Assembly: GCA_026874595.1 (NCBI GenBank)
Contig: CM049308.1
Coordinates: 45,579,327-45,643,326 of the forward strand
Reading direction: 5' to 3'
Source: Sipunculus nudus
Lineage: Eukaryota > Annelida > Sipuncula > Golfingiida > Sipunculidae
Length of the DNA stretch: 64,000 nt
In this document: in pieces, positions 1 to 13,564 of the stretch
How positions within the stretch are numbered: position 1 is the stretch's first letter
Layout of the letters: the number at the start of each line of letters is the position of its first letter
The notes under the pieces: model-generated
Databases searched by the model: none
What the model saw: the letters and a program-made list of their open reading frames with translations, nothing else
Told to the model about the DNA's origin: nothing
Position numbers and translations under genes: made by a program

Positions 1-657
1 TGCTAACAAAAACATGCTGAGAAAAATTAAATCCACAGTACTTACAGTAAAAAAACGTGCCATGGTCAAAGTTGGGCAAAATTTAAGGTACCAATTTTTT
101 ATTTTTGTAAATATTTTAAAAAATTTAAAAGATTTTGATCTAATTTTGGGTATACAATTTAATTTTGATAAATTTAAGTTATATTAATGGAAAAAAAGTC
201 CATAGCTTTAACAAGTTTTGTGTTAAGTGATCAAATATCTTTCCTGATTTTTTACAAAATGCATTATGTTTGGGCTCATAACTTTTTTTAAATTATATAA
301 TACAGACATAATTTCTGGCATGTACATAGGAACTATATAGAAGAATATTTATGGTAAATATGAGGGAAAACAGATGAGTGGTTTTGATATTAGGCAGTCC
401 TGAAGTGTGAAAATAGGTTTTTAATAAAAAATTGAGGTTTTTCCTTAATTTCTCAAAGGAACGAAGTCGCAAAGACCCAGTTTTCGGCTTGGTAGGAGAT
501 CTAGGGGACATCTAACATTATGCTGAATTTTGGATTCCTAGGTCTTACGGTTTCAAAACGTGCCACATCTACGGACGGACGGACGGACGGACAGACGGAC
601 GGACGACGGACAATGGACCACGACTATAGCTCAGATGACTTATAGTCAGCTGAGCTA
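1..657 (+). mobile_element. Family A HINE, 3' portion (cut by window edge)
   Basis: The sequence matches the 3' modules at 50.0-50.7, 50.7-51.4 and 52.6-53.26 kb in this window. It has the core beginning with GTGCCATGGTCAAAGTTGGG, an (ACGG)n tract at 571-610, and the terminal hairpin at 627-657. The 5' part lies outside the window. The next bases (658 onwards) are family C sequence, so this A copy probably sits inside a C element. Its short open frames are also found in the other copies and look like by-products of the repeat. Confidence 0.75.
627..657 (+). other. Family A 3'-terminal hairpin (type example)
   Basis: The 31-nt segment folds as an 8-bp outer stem (TAGCTCAG with CTGAGCTA), one A/G mismatch, a 5-bp inner stem (TGACT with AGTCA) and a TAT loop. 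The same hairpin recurs at 5529-5559, 21176-21206, 36680-36710, 50680-50710, 51403-51433 and 53228-53258. Variants are at 20942-20973, 55898-55928 and 59282-59313. It is always followed by A-rich sequence and preceded by the ACGG-type microsatellite, so it marks the 3' end of the element. Confidence 0.85.
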
Positions 658-774
658 AAAATTGGTGATGCTAGCTCCTGCCGTTTTTGAGATGGCTATG
701 GTTAACGTACAGACGACGCATGATGCACGACGGACGCCGCCGCACCATCGCATAAGCTCACAGGTTCGCTAACT
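658..774 (+). mobile_element. Family C element, 3' end fragment
   Basis: It contains GGTTAACGTACAGACGACG, ACGG-like repeats and the terminus ACCATCGCATAAGCTCACAG followed by GTTCGCTAA. The same terminus is found near 11733, 24434 and 29886. Confidence 0.65.
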
Positions 775-1222
775 AGGGCTGAATGACTGGGGGGGGGGGG
801 GGGGAGAGTTGCAACACCTATGGATATTAATACAGACTACGGAATAAAATTCAATGGTGCTTACAGGGACTGGTGGGAGTTACAGCACCTCTGCATATAT
901 ACATAAAGGATAACATTTAATTTAAAAGAAATTATTTAAAATATTTAAAAACATGCAGAGAGATTGAAAACAAAGCAAATAACTTTAATTTCCATTCTAC
1001 TGAGACAGGAAAATAATGAACAAATATTTGCATAAGATCCTATTTTTTCTTTTGTTAAGTCATTTTTTTAAGTTTATAAATTTTACTATATATTTGCAGT
1101 ATATAATATATATCTGAATATTTGAATTGATTCACAAATCTAAATTGCATCGAAATTTATACTTAATTTAGTCAGGTAACATCAAATTATGCACACAGAT
1201 ATATATATATATATATATATAT

Positions 1223-1306
<84 letters not shown>

Positions 1307-2303
1307 TTTTATAAAATATTTAAAATTTGGTAAAGCAATACTATATATGAAAATAACACTCCAGATTTCACAATTGCACCTTTATTTATCCATGATTTGC
1401 TTCATATATTATCAAATTATGCCTACTGATAGGTTAAATTGTATTTTTTTTAATTATTTAAAAGGAAATAATTTCTTTAAAATGCTACATCAGATCAACG
1501 TGGCATCTCTTGGATTACTTCTTGAATTAATATTTCAAGAAATGTTGTGCACATTGGATGAAAAACAGCTTTACATTTAAAGAAATACAGTTGACAATAA
1601 CAAACCATGTATTGCAATATAATTGGTAAGGTGGTGGTGTGTGTGTGTGGGGGGGGGGGGACTGGAGGGGGGGGATGTTCCGGTAGGGCCCATGAGAATA
1701 AGTGTATGTTTAATACAGCAGGGCCATTCTGCCAGTGCTGCATCACTTATAAGGTTACCGAGGCAAGGCTGTAGTGAGCAAGAGTTGGGTCTTGGATGTA
1801 CAAAATGCAAATACATTAGAGCATCTGAAAAACGTCAATAATGTGGTAATTAATATAAGCTGTATTATGAGTTGTTGTTGTTTAGCTTATGTATGATTTT
1901 GATAGTACCTTTGGAGACAGGGAAGAGGATTGATATCATTTATCTTATTAACAAATGGAGTACTATTGTCACACAGATTTTCACATGGCCATATAACTTA
2001 TAAGCAGAACATATAATATAAGAGTTTAACTATTTATTAAAAAAAAATTACAAATATTGTCCCAAATATAATTTTTTTTTTAAATAATAAGAGAATTGTA
2101 TGATTTTTTAAAATGAAATATAACTGAAATGAGTACATATTCATATTCGTATTTAAATACAATTGCAAAGTATTCGCACCGTGTCTGGTATTTATTCAGT
2201 TTTCACCAAACAATGATGTTGAGAATCCAGAATATACAAAATTCACTCATTTAAATAATGATCATAAGTACCGGGTTTTATGGATTTTATTTATAATAAA
2301 AAA
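775..2303. repeat. Dispersed repeat block with poly-G, (TA)n and (TG)n tracts
   Basis: Blocks at 42.7-44.25 and 47.6-49.97 kb have the same order of segments: a poly-G run (here 789-804), low-GC sequence with a TA microsatellite, a second G-rich run near 1640-1675, and a CAGCAGGG...CACT-like segment. Positions 1850-2060 are repeated at 53565-53765. I read it as an internal part of family A composites. No gene is visible; the open frames are microsatellite translations. Confidence 0.5.
1199..1311. repeat. (TA)n microsatellite
   Basis: About 110 bp of nearly uninterrupted TA dinucleotides, broken by one TGTT and one TACA. The apparent open frame across it encodes only alternating Tyr-Ile. Confidence 0.95.
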
Positions 2304-5300
2304 AACAAGGGACCCATGGGTCACGGCGCTCAGCTGATCGTGATTGGACCATAAATGTTTCTCCACTGTGATACTATATCGAGTTGATAAAGCTTATGAA
2401 TATCATGGACATGTTGGGCTATTATAAAGGAATGTAATGTAATACGTGAGTAAATGATAAATGAAATAACCTGACTGATGGATTAATAGAGTCATATATA
2501 GTGGTTTATTTTTTATTTATTAAAGAGGTGTAGAAAATTGTGATATATTTGAGCAAATATGAATGCAATGACAGCAGTAATAAGCAGTAGTAGAATGATG
2601 ATAAGGCTATTTGTTGAAGGATCTAAAGGGTATGGTAGTCTGCAAGCTTTCAATTTGACAGATATGATGTTATGATTAACTATGCTGATGAAGTGATTTA
2701 TGAATTTGTGACTGTATGACACAATATCTCTTTAGTCTTGACAAGGTACATTATTGTGATGCCCACTATGTCTACATATTACACAATATTGACATAATTT
2801 CTGGCATGTACATAGGTACCTATGGACAAATAGTTATACAAAATATTAAAGTATGAATATATCTGATTCATCTTGTTCTTGCTTACTGAGGCTGACTTTG
2901 GGATGGGGTTCGGAGAAGGGAAAAGAGAGGGCAGCACGAAGGTGGATGTAGAAATATTCTATTGTAATGTTTTTCATTTATATAAGAATATGAAAAGCTA
3001 AGAGGAAAGGGGCCCTCCTACTTGGTTATAGTAAAGTTCTAAATATATGATTGCAAACTAATACTCTGACAAGACTGTCATGAAGAAAAACAGTAAAAGT
3101 TTTGAGATACTGTAATGTATGAAAATTTACAGATGGAAAATTAACAGATGGACAGGCAAGTGGACAGAATGGACTAATACCTTTATTTCACTTTCAAGGG
3201 AATAATGCATTTAAGTTTATATATAAGCCTATTTTTTTTTAAGCATATCCACTTTTTCCATTAAGAAGGTTTTATCTGAATCATTTTTTTTATTTACAGG
3301 TTTTATAAATTTTAAATGAGAAACCTGAAAATATAAGTTAAAATATTAGAATTGTTGCAAAAGTTGCAATCATTATATATACAGAGTAAAAAACTGAAAC
3401 TATAAGTTAAAATATTAGAATTGTTGCAAAAGTTGCAATCATCATATATCCAGAGTGTAGCTCATATTGGGTCATATTATGCATACACATATATTTAATT
3501 ATTTTTAAATCATAAATGTTTAAACTGAATTTAAAAGAAAATAATGCCACAACATGGCATCTACAAGAATATTCTTTGAATCACTATTAAAAAGTTTTGC
3601 ACATTGGAGTTTTCAGTACCTGCTTAATTTTATTCACCAAAATAAAATAAAAGATTCAGTAAATTTGATAAAATAAAACATCTTTTCAAATAAAGTATAC
3701 ACACTGTTGGTTGAATGAGAAACAAACAATATCATTGTGCTAATTACTATCCAAGTTTTAATTAATTACTGAAATTAATAGTCAATTTCACACCTGGTGA
3801 AGTTTTTACTCCTCTGAAGTAAGGAATTACTTATCTCATGAACATCCACACTTTCATAGCAATACACCACTTTGTGGACACAATTAAATGTACACTTTAA
3901 TCATTGTAACCCTGGTGGTACAATACAAAATCTAAAATGAAGCATAGCCTAGAATAAGAATGAATCACATACAGAAAATAATAACATTCATCTAGTTTAT
4001 GCACCATCTGGGGGGGGGGAGGGAGTGCAGAGCAGAGGGGAAGCCTGCTGGTAGTGGCCAAGCTGACCCAAGGCAAGCTGCCTGGGGTGGGTTACATAAT
4101 GCAAGTGAAGGCTGTACTACTAGGTGGGCTAGATGTAAACAACACTTGACATGGTGTATGAAAACATGAATAAAAGCTATTCTTTCCAATCAATTTCTTT
4201 GAAATTTCAGATTTTAAAAGATTAAATCCTTATGTATATATGCTGTGAAAATTAAATCAACAGTGCCAAAGTTGGACAAAATTTAAGGTATTGATATTTT
4301 ATTTATGCTAATAACTTGAAAAATTTGCAAAATTCAGATCTAATTTTGGGTAAACAATTGAATCTTGATTAAATAAAGTTATATTCCTGAAAAAAAGTCT
4401 CTAGGTTCAGCAATTCTCATGTGAGTAAATATATTTCCTGATTTTTTAACAAATTGCATTATGTTTTGGCCCATAACTTCAAAATAATACCCAATACTAA
4501 CCTAATTTTTGGTATGTTCATAGAAAATGTATAAAAGAATGTGAATCCTTAATACGATCAAAAACAGATCAGTGGTTTTGATATTAGGCAGCCCTGAAGT
4601 GTAACAATGGCTTTTTTTATGGAAAACGGAGTTTTTTTTTCCTTAATATCTCGAAGTCCTGAACAAAGTCCTAATGACCCAATTTTCGGTATGGTAGGAG
4701 ATTTTGGGGACATCTAAAATTATGTCAACAGCCTGGGGAGCATAGAGATGTGCACTGAATGACCTACAGTCATCAAAGTGGACTGCTTGACAATGTAAGG
4801 GAATACAACAAGAGCCTCCAAAAAAATTCAATAACTAGCCTAATTTTGCAGCTTTTATTTTTAAATTTCAGATTTTAACAGATTAAATCCTTATGTATAC
4901 ATGGTGTGAAAATTAAATCCACAGTACTTACAGGAAAAAACGTGCCATGGCCAAAGTTGGGCAAAATTTAAGGTACCAATTTTATATTTTTGGCAATATT
5001 TAAAAAAATTTAACAAATTTTGATCTAATTTTTGGTATACAATTAAATTTTGATTAATATAAGTTGTATTACTGGAAAAATGTCCCTACCTTTAACACTT
5101 TTGGTCTTAAGTGACCAAATATCTTCCTGATTTTTTTACAAAGTCCATTATGTTTAGGCCCATAACTTTTTTAAATTATATAATACTGACTTAATATCTG
5201 GCATGTACATAGGAACTATATAGAGGAATATTTATGGTAAATTTGAAGAAAACCAGATGAGTGGTTTTGATTTTAGGCAGTCCTGAAGTGTGAAAATAGA

Positions 5301-5559
5301 TTTTTAATAAAAAATTGATATTTAATTTAATATCTCAGGGGAACGAAGTCCTATTGACCCAATTTTTGGCATGGTAGGAGATTATGGGGACATCTAACTG
5401 TATGCCGAAATTCAGATTCGTAGGTCCAACGATGTCGAAACGTGCCAGTCTTACGGACGGACATCCAGACGGACAGACGGACGGACGGACAGACAGACGG
5501 ACGGACGACGGACAATGGACCATGACTATAGCTCAGATGACTTATAGTCAGCTGAGCTA
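2304..5559 (+). mobile_element. Family A HINE composite with 5' and 3' ends
   Basis: The 5' terminus is at 2304-2341 (AACAAGGGACCCATGGGTC followed by GCTCAGCTG) and the 3' hairpin at 5529-5559, after an ACGG/ACAG tract at about 5452-5515. In between lie two core modules that begin with TTAAATCC...GTGCCATGG-type sequence (about 4250-4830 and 4900-5560). Positions 2304-2900 match 41733-42330, and 3000-4260 match 54120-55320, so it is built from segments shared with other copies. A poly-G run (4011-4019) precedes a short GC-rich piece. Whether it is one insertion or several adjacent ones is uncertain. Confidence 0.6.
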
Positions 5560-6859
5560 ATAAATGTAATATATTCATTTTGGACTAATTTCACATCAAT
5601 GTACACACTAGACACAGTAGGAATCTAAATTAATATTATCAACTGCATCTTTGTCTATCATTAATTTCCTTCAAATCATCCCTAATGATTAGAAATGAAT
5701 AATATGATTTACTTTTTTATCATTAAAATTGAACTGAAAAATACCATAGGTGACTGCATGATGTTATTTGGAATAGGTGACATTCTATCCATCGATACAC
5801 GATTCTTATATCATCAGTAACTGCAAGTTAATTTCCTGTTATTTTAAACTAACAAATTTCATTTCTATTTTTCTTTAATTTGTTTTAAAAAACCAATATA
5901 AATTTATTAATTTATTGTTTATTGTTATGTTGTTGGTTAAAACTACTAGATGAGTTGGGTTGGACACCTGGATCAACTGTGGCTGGCCATAAGCTGCCTG
6001 GCTGCCCCAGTGTATGCATCGCATCAAGCATGCATAATTTGCTGAAAGTTCAACAAGGTCAATATACAAGTGACTCAAGAGGGGCTGGAGGGAGCCAAGG
6101 TCTGACATGGTCTCATAAAAACATTAATAAGAGCTACAATTTTTAGCCAATTTCTTTCAGCTTTCTAAACTAAAAAGCTGAAATCCTTATGTGTGCATGA
6201 TATGAAAATTATATCAACAGTGCTCACAGGAAACAAACATGCCATGGTCAAAGTTTGGCAAAATTTAAGGTACTATTTTTATATGGATACTAATAACTTA
6301 TAAAATTTGAAAAATTCAGAACTAATTTTGGGTACTCAATTGAATCTTGATTAAATAATGTTACATCCCTGACAAAAAATCTCTAGCTTCAGCAATCCCC
6401 TTGTTAAGGGAGTAAATATATTTCTTGATTTTTTACAAAATGCATTATGTTTGGGCCCATAACTTAAAACAATTACGCAATACTGACATCATTTCTGGCA
6501 TGTGCATAGAGAATGTATAGAAAAATATGTATATTATATATGATTAAAGTCAGATCAGTGGTTTTGATATTAGGCAGTCTTCAAGTGTAACAATTGGTTT
6601 TTAATGGAAAAATTAATTTTTTTTCATTAATATCTCAAAGGTATTAAGTCCTAGTGACCAAATTCTTGGCATGGTAGGGGATTTTGGAGACATCTAATTG
6701 TATGTCAAATTTTAGGAACTGAGAGCTGAAGCTGGGGAGCTGAGCTCTTGCAAACTGCATAACACTAGCTTGATGTAAACAATATGTTACATGGTGCTGG
6801 AAAACTTCAATAAAATCTACAGTTTTTGATCAACTGGTTTCAAAGTTTTGGTGTTAACA
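5560..6859. repeat. Dispersed repeat block related to 31.88-33.05 kb
   Basis: The segment around AACTGCATCTTTGTCTATC (5640) and the segment around CTAGATGAGTTGGGTTGGAC (5946) both recur at 31910, 32250 and 32560. After that come family A core modules (6180-6720) without a 3' hairpin. No gene is seen. Confidence 0.5.
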
Positions 6860-7057
6860 GACAAAATGCTAACAAAAACATTCTGTGAAAATTAAATCCA
6901 CAGTACTTACAGGAAAAACGTGCCATGGTCAAAGTTGGGCAAAATTAAAGGTACCAATTTTTTATTTTTTGTTAATATTTTAAAAAATTTTAAAGATTTT
7001 GATCTAATTTTGGGTATACAATTTAATTTTGATTAATTAAAGTTATATTACTGGAAA
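6860..7057 (+). mobile_element. Host family A copy (A1), first piece
   Basis: Core sequence equivalent to positions 1-195. It stops after TTACTGGAAAA and resumes at 11734 with AAAGTCCATAGCTTT. Position 181 onwards shows these two pieces adjoining in an uninterrupted copy, so the C element between them is a later insertion. Confidence 0.7.
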
Positions 7058-10000
7058 ACAAGGCCTACAGGCCTAATGCGAACCTGTGCATATGGATATA
7101 TAACCACTACTTTTTATATATATGAACAATGCAAGTACTAAACATTTTGAACAAGAAACAATACACAAACATCACTGCTGAAATTCTGGCATGGGTGCAC
7201 ACAACGAAAAAATTATTGTAGGTGGCACCACCAGTCTTGTATACGACAAAGCTTTTTGACATGTATAAATATGCCCAATTTCAGGCTGATATATCAAATT
7301 CCTTCGTAGAATTAAGCAGGCACATACACTTTGCAAAAGTCATTGTAGATGGCGACACCTGTCTTGTGAACAAGAAAGCCATTAAAGACACATAGACAGG
7401 TCAGAATATCAGGCCAATACATCAAACTTACCTTAAGTTTGTTGCACGGGGCTGACCAGGCTTAGGTGAGAAAGGCTGCTGCCCCAAGTGTACTGTGACA
7501 AATTACTGGCTCAGGCTACTGCACTGAGTGAACTCTTGACCTGAACCTGGCTAGACTGAGTGAATTTTTGACCTGTACCTGGCTGCACTGAGTGAACTTT
7601 TGACCTGTTGCATACTCTGACACAGTTGGCAGTCTGCCAAAGCTATAAATAAAACTAGGCTGACCTTTTGCCTATTGCCAAATCTGAAATAGTAGGCACA
7701 TAATTGCATAGGCTCACAGATTGGCTCCATAGGGGATTCTTAATATTCCTCATGAATAATTAATCAGCTAGCGAAAGTGAGGCTTACTGGGAATAACAAG
7801 GAGCACGTGCTCACTCACCATGGCTATGTACAGCAACACAGACCTGTCAGTTGTTCCATTTATCCACTTCAAATTTGTAAATGCTTACATACAAATTTTG
7901 TTAAAAGCATCTTGAAAGAAGTATATAACCCAAAGGAATCTGCTGCTATGAGCACAATGTGAACCCGACTTGTAAGGGAGGTACTTTCCAGTGACTCTTA
8001 ACATAATAAAGTTAAAGACCCTTGGGCTCACATCTACTTGGCTCTACGGTCTATGCTAGCTATGAATCAAACCACAGGATGCCATTAATTGCCCGAGGTC
8101 AATTAAAATATCAAGATATACAAGTGTCGGGCACAGGTGCTGACTGATACACATTCCAGACGGCACAGAATGAGGTGGTCTGTGCATGGTTCCTCTGATT
8201 GTGTACATTAATACTAAGTTTCTTGTTTCATGTACAGTAGGCACCGAGAGACACACACACCAAAACACTTTCGGCAGTACGCTGCTTATACTGCCATTAT
8301 GAAGTCATTAACTTAATAAAGACTAATAAAGCATAAATGAAACATGTCTGCCTCTGTGATTGTTAAAAGTGTTCAGAAATAAAATTATGAAATGTTTTCT
8401 ATTCACAAGCCTATTAAAAATATAGATGTAGGTAAGCTGTATCTGGCACCAATAGAAAATACACTGTATTTTTAGTGACATAACCAACACATAGCTGTCA
8501 AGTGAAACACTATGTCACAGGTCATTTAAAAAAATATATCGCTCCTCATTAGATAGTGATATGGTGAGTTCCTGGGCATGGCAAGGATTATATTAGTGCA
8601 TGGGCAGAAACAGAATTTTATAAATGACACCTTTTTCCAGCAAGACTTTACATAATTTGAGAAAAAAATATAAAAATATGTAAGGTATGAATTATGGAAT
8701 AATATATTCATTTTAATTAATGCTCAACACTTCACCAGCTCCACACCTTTTAACTCAGGTTAGTTCCTTCAAAAATCTTTATAAATCGAATATGAAAAGT
8801 AATGTGTCATATACTAAAACTTCATATTTGTTATGAATAAAGAGTTAAAATTTACTGACGGCGTGTCCTACAGCTGTGTGACATAAACTGCATTGACAAA
8901 CAATGGAAACGGTGACACAAGAATTGCATGAGTTAAATATTCTTTAAATTGCAGTGGGTCTAGGCTGGTCATGTGGGGATATATCTATAATTGTTTCGCA
9001 ATCATGTAATTTAAGGGTCTTAAAGCTATCCACAGATGCCATCTTAGAGGGCCTCAAGTAAAAATGAGATAAAATGATGACATTAAGTTTTGGTAATATA
9101 AAATGTAAGCCCCTTCAACCAATTGAGACATACCAATGTATCTATTATCTATAAACCAGTAAGGGGATCAATGCTTGGCTGGTAAAAACTATATGCAGAT
9201 CTTTGCTAAATGTCACCATCAAGTTAAATATGTTGGTAGTCTTCTATCATTATTTATTTATGTTATTTATTTATTTTAATAAAGTACAATTAATTGCATG
9301 TGTATGGACACAGATTTTGTGAAACAGCACAGTATTTTAAAATATCTTGACACGTACATAATAAAAGTAAGGCAAAACAAATGAGGGCATGGACCATGTA
9401 AAAATGATATTTTAATATGTGCCTTTATAAATTGATACAGATCATTAAAAATCATTGTTCTAAAATGGTTGTTCATTTACTTAATTCTATGAACAAATAT
9501 AACAAACAGCAGACCAAACCAGGAACATATGAACACACAATCACAAAGAGTCCCTCATCCAGATGTATGAATTAATTAGTAATTTCCACTGTTTCTTTCT
9601 ACCTGGATCACTTATGAAAACTAATGAAAAATCAAATCTGATGTCCAATTAGTAAATGAGTAGGATGAAGATACAGAATAGGCTGTGACACGACCTGCCT
9701 TGCTGAGCTAAACTGTATCAGCACATGTGTTACTGCTGTGACAAGTGAGCACGTGTCTTTGTTATTCCCCATTGGCCTCGCTTTGGCCTCTGGTATGTGT
9801 GGCATGCATAGAATTTAAGAGTCCCCTATATGCAGCCCTGAGTGGCATGACACCCATGAGGTGATCACATGATACTCATTAGGTGATCACATGCTACCCA
9901 TGAGATGATCACATGCTGCCCATGAGGTGATCACATGCCTTGTGCTTGGCTGCACTGATTGAACTCTTGACCTATATTTGGCTGCACTGAATGAACTCTT

Positions 10001-11733
10001 GATCTGTTGCCAAATCTGAAACAGTTGGCAGTTTCTCAACCTATTCAAGAAACATACACAATCTTGGCCTGTTATGTAACTCTGCTAAAATTTATCCAAC
10101 ACAAACCATTTGAACAAACTTTAGAGGGCCTCTGGGATCATTTCTGTTAAATATTGAACAATTTGGCTGGACTGTTTACAAGAAGAAGACTTTTAAAGTT
10201 TTTTCAGCTTTTCCCCTGTAATATCTAAGTAAATGCAGAGATCAAAAATAAGCTGAATCCATCAACATTTGATATGCGACAGATAATTGCATAAATTTTG
10301 GGGAAAGTAGCTCCTGCTATTCCTGAGAAATTATGAGTTAGTGTACAGATGATATGTAATATCATAAATCTATATATTTTAAAAGCTTTTAAAAAACATT
10401 CTTGTCAATATTTTCCATAGATAACCTGAAATCTAAATGTCTAGAGGCATGATGTAATGGATGCTGATAAACTGGTGCTAGGCTAGATGTATCTGCTTCA
10501 CACAGCTAATATATATGGTAAATTGACTAAATTCAATCTTTATAATTCAGCCAAAATTCATTCTTTGGAACCATAAAAGACAATTATGATAAGAATTATT
10601 CAGGGAATTGTTTTTGCAAAATATTAAACAAACTGGCCTCAGAATCATCAGTCGAAAAACATTTTGTAGGTTTATAACTAATATGGGAAAATAACAGCAA
10701 AATGGCAAAGTTCAGCTTCCCATAACTCAGCCAAAAATCACTGAACCAAAACCATTTGAACAAACTTGAATCATCAACATCTAAGGATAATTAATGTGTG
10801 AGATTTAGGAATTTAGCCCAGTTGTTTTTGTTGAGAAGATTTTTGTAGCCACTTAGCTAACATGGGCTGTTATGGCATATGACTAAATTCAGCTTCCCAT
10901 AACTCAGCCAAAAGTCACTGAACTGAGACAATTTGAACAAACTTGAATAATCAACATGTATGGATAATTAATGTGTGAGATTTAAGAATTTGGCCCAGTG
11001 GTTTTTCAGAAGAAGATTTTTGTAGCCACTTAGCTAAAATGGGCTGTTATGGCATATGACTAAATTCAGCTTCCCATAACTTAGCCAAATGTCACTGAAC
11101 TGAGACCATTTGAACAAACTTCAGAAAGCACTACCCTAGGATCATTTCTGTGCGATATTAACCAATTTGGCCATGTCGTTTCAGAGAAGAAGTTATTTGT
11201 AGCTGTCAGTATGATACTGGCACTGATGACCCCCGCACAAAAAAGGCTGATGCAGGTGGCGCCACTAATACCTCAATTTCAGATATGACTCATGTGACTA
11301 ACATTGGCATAAAATTTGGTGATGATAGCTCAAGCCATTTCTGAGATTGTAATTTTAGTATGCTTTTTTGGACAGATGACTAAGTTCAACTTCCTGAAAC
11401 TCGGCCAAATATCACCGAACTTAAACCATTCAAACAAACTTGGGAGAGATTGTTCCAGGAATCATTTCTGTAAAATAATGGACAATTTGGCTGAACAGAT
11501 TCAAAGAAGAAGATTTTTTAATTTTTTTTAACTTTTTCCTTATAAAATCTAAGAAAATGCAGTTAGCCAAAAAATAAGCAAAATCTGATAGAGTTTTTTA
11601 GATGTCTAATTTTATGCATAAAATTTCCTGATACTAATTCTTGCCATTTTCAAGATAGTAAGAAAACGTACAGACGACGGACGACGGATGCCGGACGACG
11701 CCACACCATCGCATAAGCTCACAGGTTCACTAA
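7058..11733 (+). mobile_element. Family C HINE, apparently complete, inserted in A1
   Basis: The 5' end is AACAAGGCCTACAGGCC followed by TAATGCGAACCTGTGC. The 3' end is ACCATCGCATAAGCTCACAG followed by GTTCACTAA. GCGAACCTGTG near the 5' end is the inverse of the CACAGGTTC(G/A)C near the 3' end, i.e. a subterminal inverted repeat. Inside are degenerate GGTGGC(A/G)CCACC segments, a small minisatellite (9847-9940), a tandem core of units near 177 bp with CAGCTTCCCATAACTCAGCC (about 10540-11520), and ACGACGG repeats just before the 3' end. There is no coding potential. Because the host copy resumes exactly after it, both borders are fairly well fixed. Confidence 0.7.
9847..9940. repeat. Short minisatellite with TGATCACATG
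   Basis: Four imperfect units of about 24 bp, each containing CCCATGAGGTGATCACATG or a close variant. A three-unit version is at 22396-22462 in another family C copy, so it belongs to that family. Confidence 0.8.
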
Positions 11734-11952
11734 AAAGTCCATAGCTTTCACATGTTTTGTGTTAAGTGATCAAATATCTTTCCTGATTTTTGCATTATGT
11801 TTGGGCCCATAACTTTTTTAAATTATATAATACAGACATAATTTCTGGCATGTATATAGGAACTATATAGAGGAATATTTATGGTAAATATGAGGAAAAA
11901 CAGATAAGTGGTTTTGATATTAGGCAGTCCTGAAGTGTGAAAATAGGTTTTT
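11734..11952 (+). mobile_element. Host family A copy (A1), second piece
   Basis: Continues A1 from AAAGTCCATAGC to AATAGGTTTTTA, where the next A element begins. Its continuation (AAAAATTGAGGTTTTTCC) is at 20979. The uninterrupted order is seen at 411-450. Confidence 0.75.
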
Positions 11953-13564
11953 AACAAGTGACCCATGGGTCATGACGCTCAGCTGCCAAGCATGACCTGC
12001 GACATCATGGGCTGAGTTTCACAACTTCTAGTCAAATTTTGAAGAACCAATTTGCCAATTTTTTTTAATTTTCTACGACAACAGAAATATATATTACCTA
12101 TGTCTGGTTAAAACAGTGAATTGATGGTCTGAGGAAAATGTATGATTGTTAAGGTATCCAGAACTATTCCCATAGCTTACTTGATACCTGTCAGTCTCAA
12201 AAGGAACAGCACAAAGGGCAAATATAAGATCAAAATATATAGCAAAAATCAAGGAAATCCATGCAGGATTATTGAGAAACATGTGCTTCTGTATGAATTT
12301 TTATTCAATGCAAGCCAACTGTACTGCACTTTCATATATGATGATAATATTTATTAAGAAATATTTGACCCAATCCTTTGCAAGATTACATTAATATACG
12401 TCCGACTGCCTTCACTTTAACAGTTCTTGAGATAATATGATCAAAAGGAATTTAAAGATGGTTGCCTGGTGGCCATTTTGGACTTCTGACAGGTCTGAAA
12501 TCAGACAACAACCATTCTCTAAATCGGACCAAAAATTGAAGGAAAAGAACTGAAACTGCACTGAAAAAAGGATTTCTAAGGTGGCTATGTGGCAAACATA
12601 AAGGATTTCTGACAAGTCTGACATTTGATATCATAAATCCTCCAAGAAGAGACCAAACTTGGGGCAAATTCTCCAAATGATGTTACAGTAATGAATGTCC
12701 AAAACAATTCAAAAGGCATGTTCAGGTGCTCATATCAGATTTACAGATATGCAAATGTAAAAGTGTAGGTCCAATATTTTTTATTATCATTCTGCTTTTC
12801 AATGGGGTCAGCAGGGTTGGTAAACTGCAAAACCTGAAAGAAAAGAAATGCAGAAAGCATGACTAAGAGTCTTGTAATAAAATAAAGCCATCCTAAATCA
12901 AGTTCACATCCACATATTATGAGAACAAACACTTGCTTTTTATATGTGGTGATTTTATTGCTATGATTCCATAAAATAAACTGCAAAATGTTCCCATCAT
13001 CTTATAAATCAGTAGCTAAACCTTAATACTATACTCTCATAGTGTTAATTCCTCGCTGAAGTATTCCAACAACAGTGTTTTGTTATGCAGTAACGAGGTA
13101 CTTATCACTCAGCCTTATCACTTAATAGCCTGATACAAAAGGGAGTCATATGTCACCAGTGTCACTCACAATTACAGTCACACGGTGAGATGTACCAGCT
13201 GGAGTGCAAGCTTATATATACAAGAAAAATAGAGATGGTCTACAAAATAAGTTGACCTGACCTATGACCTTGGCCTTTTGCCCACATATCAACTGGATTC
13301 TTTCTAAATTATGGTAACTACTAACCAATTACATCTGGCCGGGTGTAATTACTTGGCAACCAATGAGTGAATAACTTAGACCTGCAACCTTTAACCTCCT
13401 GACCAGCTGACCTTAAAATCAATTAGTTATTTCTTCATGCAAAAAGACCCATAAATATGAAGTTTGAATCACATTGAGTGATGCATAGATGTTGCATATG
13501 TGAAAGACTGAAGGTTTGGGTTGAACAGTTTCACTTGAAATATGTTCACAAGCATTTAGAACAA

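Noticed and set aside
293-511. A 67-72-codon frame (MSPRSPTKPKTG...) repeated at 50345, 51080 and 52944
   Set aside because: It recurs because the DNA repeat recurs. Other family A copies break it, and it has no recognisable domain.
1221-1580. 119-codon frame starting in a (TA)n tract
   Set aside because: Half of it is Tyr-Ile repeats, the rest AT-rich without a domain.
5335-5578. Frames with Ser-Val-Arg-Pro repeats near ACGG tracts (also 41406-41660, 37822-38172)
   Set aside because: These are translations of the ACGG/ACAG microsatellite that precedes each 3' hairpin.
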